DNA from: Roseovarius sp. | Lineage (GTDB): Bacteria; Pseudomonadota; Alphaproteobacteria; Rhodobacterales; Rhodobacteraceae | Direction of reading: 5' to 3' | DNA length: 5,427 nucleotides | NCBI GenBank assembly: GCA_021767845.1 | Contig: JAASSQ010000206.1 | Location: forward strand, 1 to 5,427 | Part shown: positions 4,478 to 5,427 of the stretch, one piece after another | How the letters are laid out: the number at the start of each line of letters is the position of its first letter | How positions within the stretch are numbered: position 1 is the stretch's first letter | Made by a program: the position numbers and the translations under genes | Notes under the pieces: generated by a model | Told to the model about the DNA's origin: nothing | The model's input: the letters and a program-made list of their open reading frames with translations, nothing else | The model's database searches: none

Positions 4478-4554
4478 CGGTCAAGGGCTGCACGGCACAT
4501 CGCGCAGGGCGTTTCCCCTTGTGACCGAATCTCGAACCCCGGCCCTTGCCGTGC
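4478..4554. repeat. Interleaved inverted repeats able to form alternative RNA structures
   Basis: The left segment has CGGTCA (4478-4483), CAAGGGC (4482-4488) and GCACGGCA (4490-4497). CGGTCA pairs with TGACCG at 4522-4527 and is extended by AGGG with CCCT (4484-4487 with 4516-4519) across a 2-base bulge. CAAGGGC can instead pair with GCCCTTG at 4542-4548, and GCACGGCA with TGCCGTGC at 4547-4554. The order of the last two is that of a pseudoknot, and they share T4547-G4548. There is no T tract. It could be a structured leader, a small RNA, protein sites or chance. Confidence 0.35.
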
Positions 4555-4564
4555 GCGCTTGGGG

Positions 4565-4601
4565 TTGACCCTGTCGCGCCCTGCCCCGACATACAGGCAG
4601 G
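4565..4601 (+). promoter_or_regulatory. Candidate promoter and inverted repeat for the nitroreductase gene
   Basis: TTGACC at 4565-4570 is a good -35 (5 of 6 matches). The -10 is weak, either GACATA at 4588-4593 (17-base spacer) or ACATAC at 4589-4594 (18-base spacer). CCTGCC at 4580-4585 and GGCAGG at 4596-4601 form a perfect 6-base inverted repeat with a 10-base loop around the -10, which is where a repressor operator would lie. The ribosome binding site AAGGA at 4617-4621 follows. Confidence 0.35.
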
Positions 4602-4626
4602 ATCGCAGATCAGGACAAGGACGCCC

Positions 4627-5205
4627 ATGCCCGACCGCAACCAAGCCGCCCTCGACTTTCTACTGAGCCGGCGGTCACGCCCGGCCAAGACCCTGACGAC
4701 GCCCATTCCGTCCCGCGACGCGCTGACCGAGATCCTGACCGCGGCCGCGCGCTGCCCGGATCATGGCAAGCTGGAACCGTGGCGGTTCATCGTGCTGGAG
4801 CGGCCCGCCCTGACCCGGCTGGCGGAGTTGGTCGAGGCGCGTGGACGGTCGCTCGGGCGGGACGAGGCCGACATCGCGAAAGGCCGCAAGCAATTCGACG
4901 ACAGCCACCTGGCCGTGGCCGTGATCGAGGTGCAGAAACCGTCCGAGAAAATCCCGTCCATCGAACAAACCTATTCCACCGGCGCGGTCTGCCTGGGGCT
5001 TGTGAACGCGGCGCTGGCGGCGGGCTGGGGGGCCAACTGGCTGTCGGGCTGGCCCGCGCATGACAGGGGCTTCGTCGAAACCGGATTGGGCCTTGAGACG
5101 CACGAGCGCGTGGCCGGGTTCATCCACCTGGGCACCGAAACCAGCACCCCGCCGGAGCGGCCGCGCCCCGATCTCGACACGATCACGACATGGGTGTCGG
5201 AATGA
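4627..5205 (+). CDS. Nitroreductase family protein (YdjA-like, FMN)
   Basis: The 192-residue protein belongs to the FMN-dependent nitroreductase superfamily, which reduces nitro groups, quinones or related substrates with NAD(P)H and works as a homodimer in the cytosol. It is closest to the minimal YdjA type. The N-terminal RRS at 15-17 is the FMN-phosphate contact region. ARCPDHGKLEPWRFIV at 41-56 matches the YdjA segment APDHKSMQPW. AAGWGANWLSG at 131-141 and VAGFIHLGT at 162-170 complete the flavin-binding core. The length is right for the group. The ATG at 4627 has AAGGA 5 bases upstream; an in-frame ATG at 4546 would place the repeat region inside the protein and has no ribosome binding site. 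The stop overlaps the next start as ATGA. The natural substrate cannot be told from sequence. Confidence 0.93.
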   Translation: MPDRNQAALDFLLSRRSRPAKTLTTPIPSRDALTEILTAAARCPDHGKLEPWRFIVLERPALTRLAELVEARGRSLGRDEADIAKGRKQFDDSHLAVAVIEVQKPSEKIPSIEQTYSTGAVCLGLVNAALAAGWGANWLSGWPAHDRGFVETGLGLETHERVAGFIHLGTETSTPPERPRPDLDTITTWVSE

Positions 5206-5427
5206 TTTTCACCTCCTTTTTCAAGGCCCTGGCCCAGATCGGCGACCCGCGGTTCCGCAAGGTGCTGTGGCGTGGCCTGGGGCTGACCCTCGGCCTGCTG
5301 ACCGCGATCACGGCGGTTCTGGTCTGGGGCATCGGCTGGCTGGTGGGGGACGCCGTCACCCTGCCGCTTCTGGGCGAGGTGCAGTGGGTGGATAACGTCC
5401 TGAGCTGGGCCTTTGTCGCGCTGATGA
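5202..5427 (+). CDS. EI24-domain (CysZ-like) membrane protein, N-terminal part
   Basis: The reading frame opens at the ATG overlapping the nitroreductase stop (ATGA) and runs off the right edge, giving 75 residues. It starts MIFTSFFKALAQIGDPRFRK, followed by a hydrophobic helix at about 24-48 and a loop with PLLGEVQWVDNVLSW before a second hydrophobic segment. This is the pattern of EI24-domain proteins of Rhodobacterales as I remember them. The EI24/CysZ family includes the sulfate permease CysZ, but most roseobacter members are uncharacterised, so I do not call it CysZ. There is no clear ribosome binding site, and the overlap suggests translation coupled to the nitroreductase, making a two-gene operon. 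Confidence 0.82.
   Translation, partial: MIFTSFFKALAQIGDPRFRKVLWRGLGLTLGLLTAITAVLVWGIGWLVGDAVTLPLLGEVQWVDNVLSWAFVALM

Noticed and set aside
4490..4554. Possible tRNA-like element: 8-bp terminal arms GCACGGCA / TGCCGTGC about 65 bases apart, with GGTTCGAGATTC on the minus strand
   Set aside because: The T-arm-like sequence is not next to the 3' acceptor arm on either strand, there is no D-arm or anticodon arm in the right place, and the total length is too short.
4459..4706. Minus-strand ORFs across the intergenic region and nitroreductase start
   Set aside because: They have no ribosome binding site, unusual composition and overlap the well-supported nitroreductase N-terminus.

Overview
The window looks like ordinary chromosome of a GC-rich alphaproteobacterium, most likely Rhodobacterales (Roseobacter/Rhodobacter relatives). 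This is inferred from the GC-rich codon use, the types of proteins encoded (a PAQR/hemolysin III protein with an Asn-containing TM7 motif, small DUF6455-like cysteine proteins, a short YigZ/IMPACT protein, an EI24-domain protein) and a CtrA-type TTAA-N7-TTAA site. I see no insertion sequence, phage gene, CRISPR array, rRNA or tRNA.

Layout, left to right. Plus strand: the 3' end of rimO (1-475), a hemolysin III/PAQR membrane protein (557-1207), cutA (1326-1637) and a DCC/DUF393 thiol-oxidoreductase-like protein (1708-2097). Minus strand, transcribed from right to left: an M48 metalloprotease lipoprotein (4064-3354), a short YigZ/IMPACT protein (3354-2998), then three tandem small cysteine-motif proteins (2913-2647, 2645-2373, 2376-2098). 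Plus strand again: an 80-residue hypothetical protein that appears leaderless (4183-4425), a 201-base intergenic region with an AT-rich patch and interleaved inverted repeats (4426-4626), a nitroreductase (4627-5205), and the start of an EI24-domain membrane protein (5202 to the edge).

The most unusual part is the row of three diverged paralogues of about 90 residues. All three share C-x2-C-x5-C-x(16-17)-C, a conserved Trp three residues after the third Cys, and P-x2-C-x-N. Their genes are packed with translational-coupling junctions (TGA-G-ATG, then ATGA). They probably sit at the end of an M48-yigZ operon and run head-on into the DCC gene, with the two stop codons back to back in the palindrome TGATCA. 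The motif suggests a small metal- or iron-sulfur-binding or redox protein family; the function is not known to me.

Other points of interest are regulatory: a perfect palindrome/CtrA-type box before cutA, a TANNNT box placed for leaderless transcription, a candidate promoter with an imperfect inverted repeat at the protease gene, and alternative RNA pairings upstream of the nitroreductase. The remaining genes are recognisable housekeeping or stress families in conventional arrangements.
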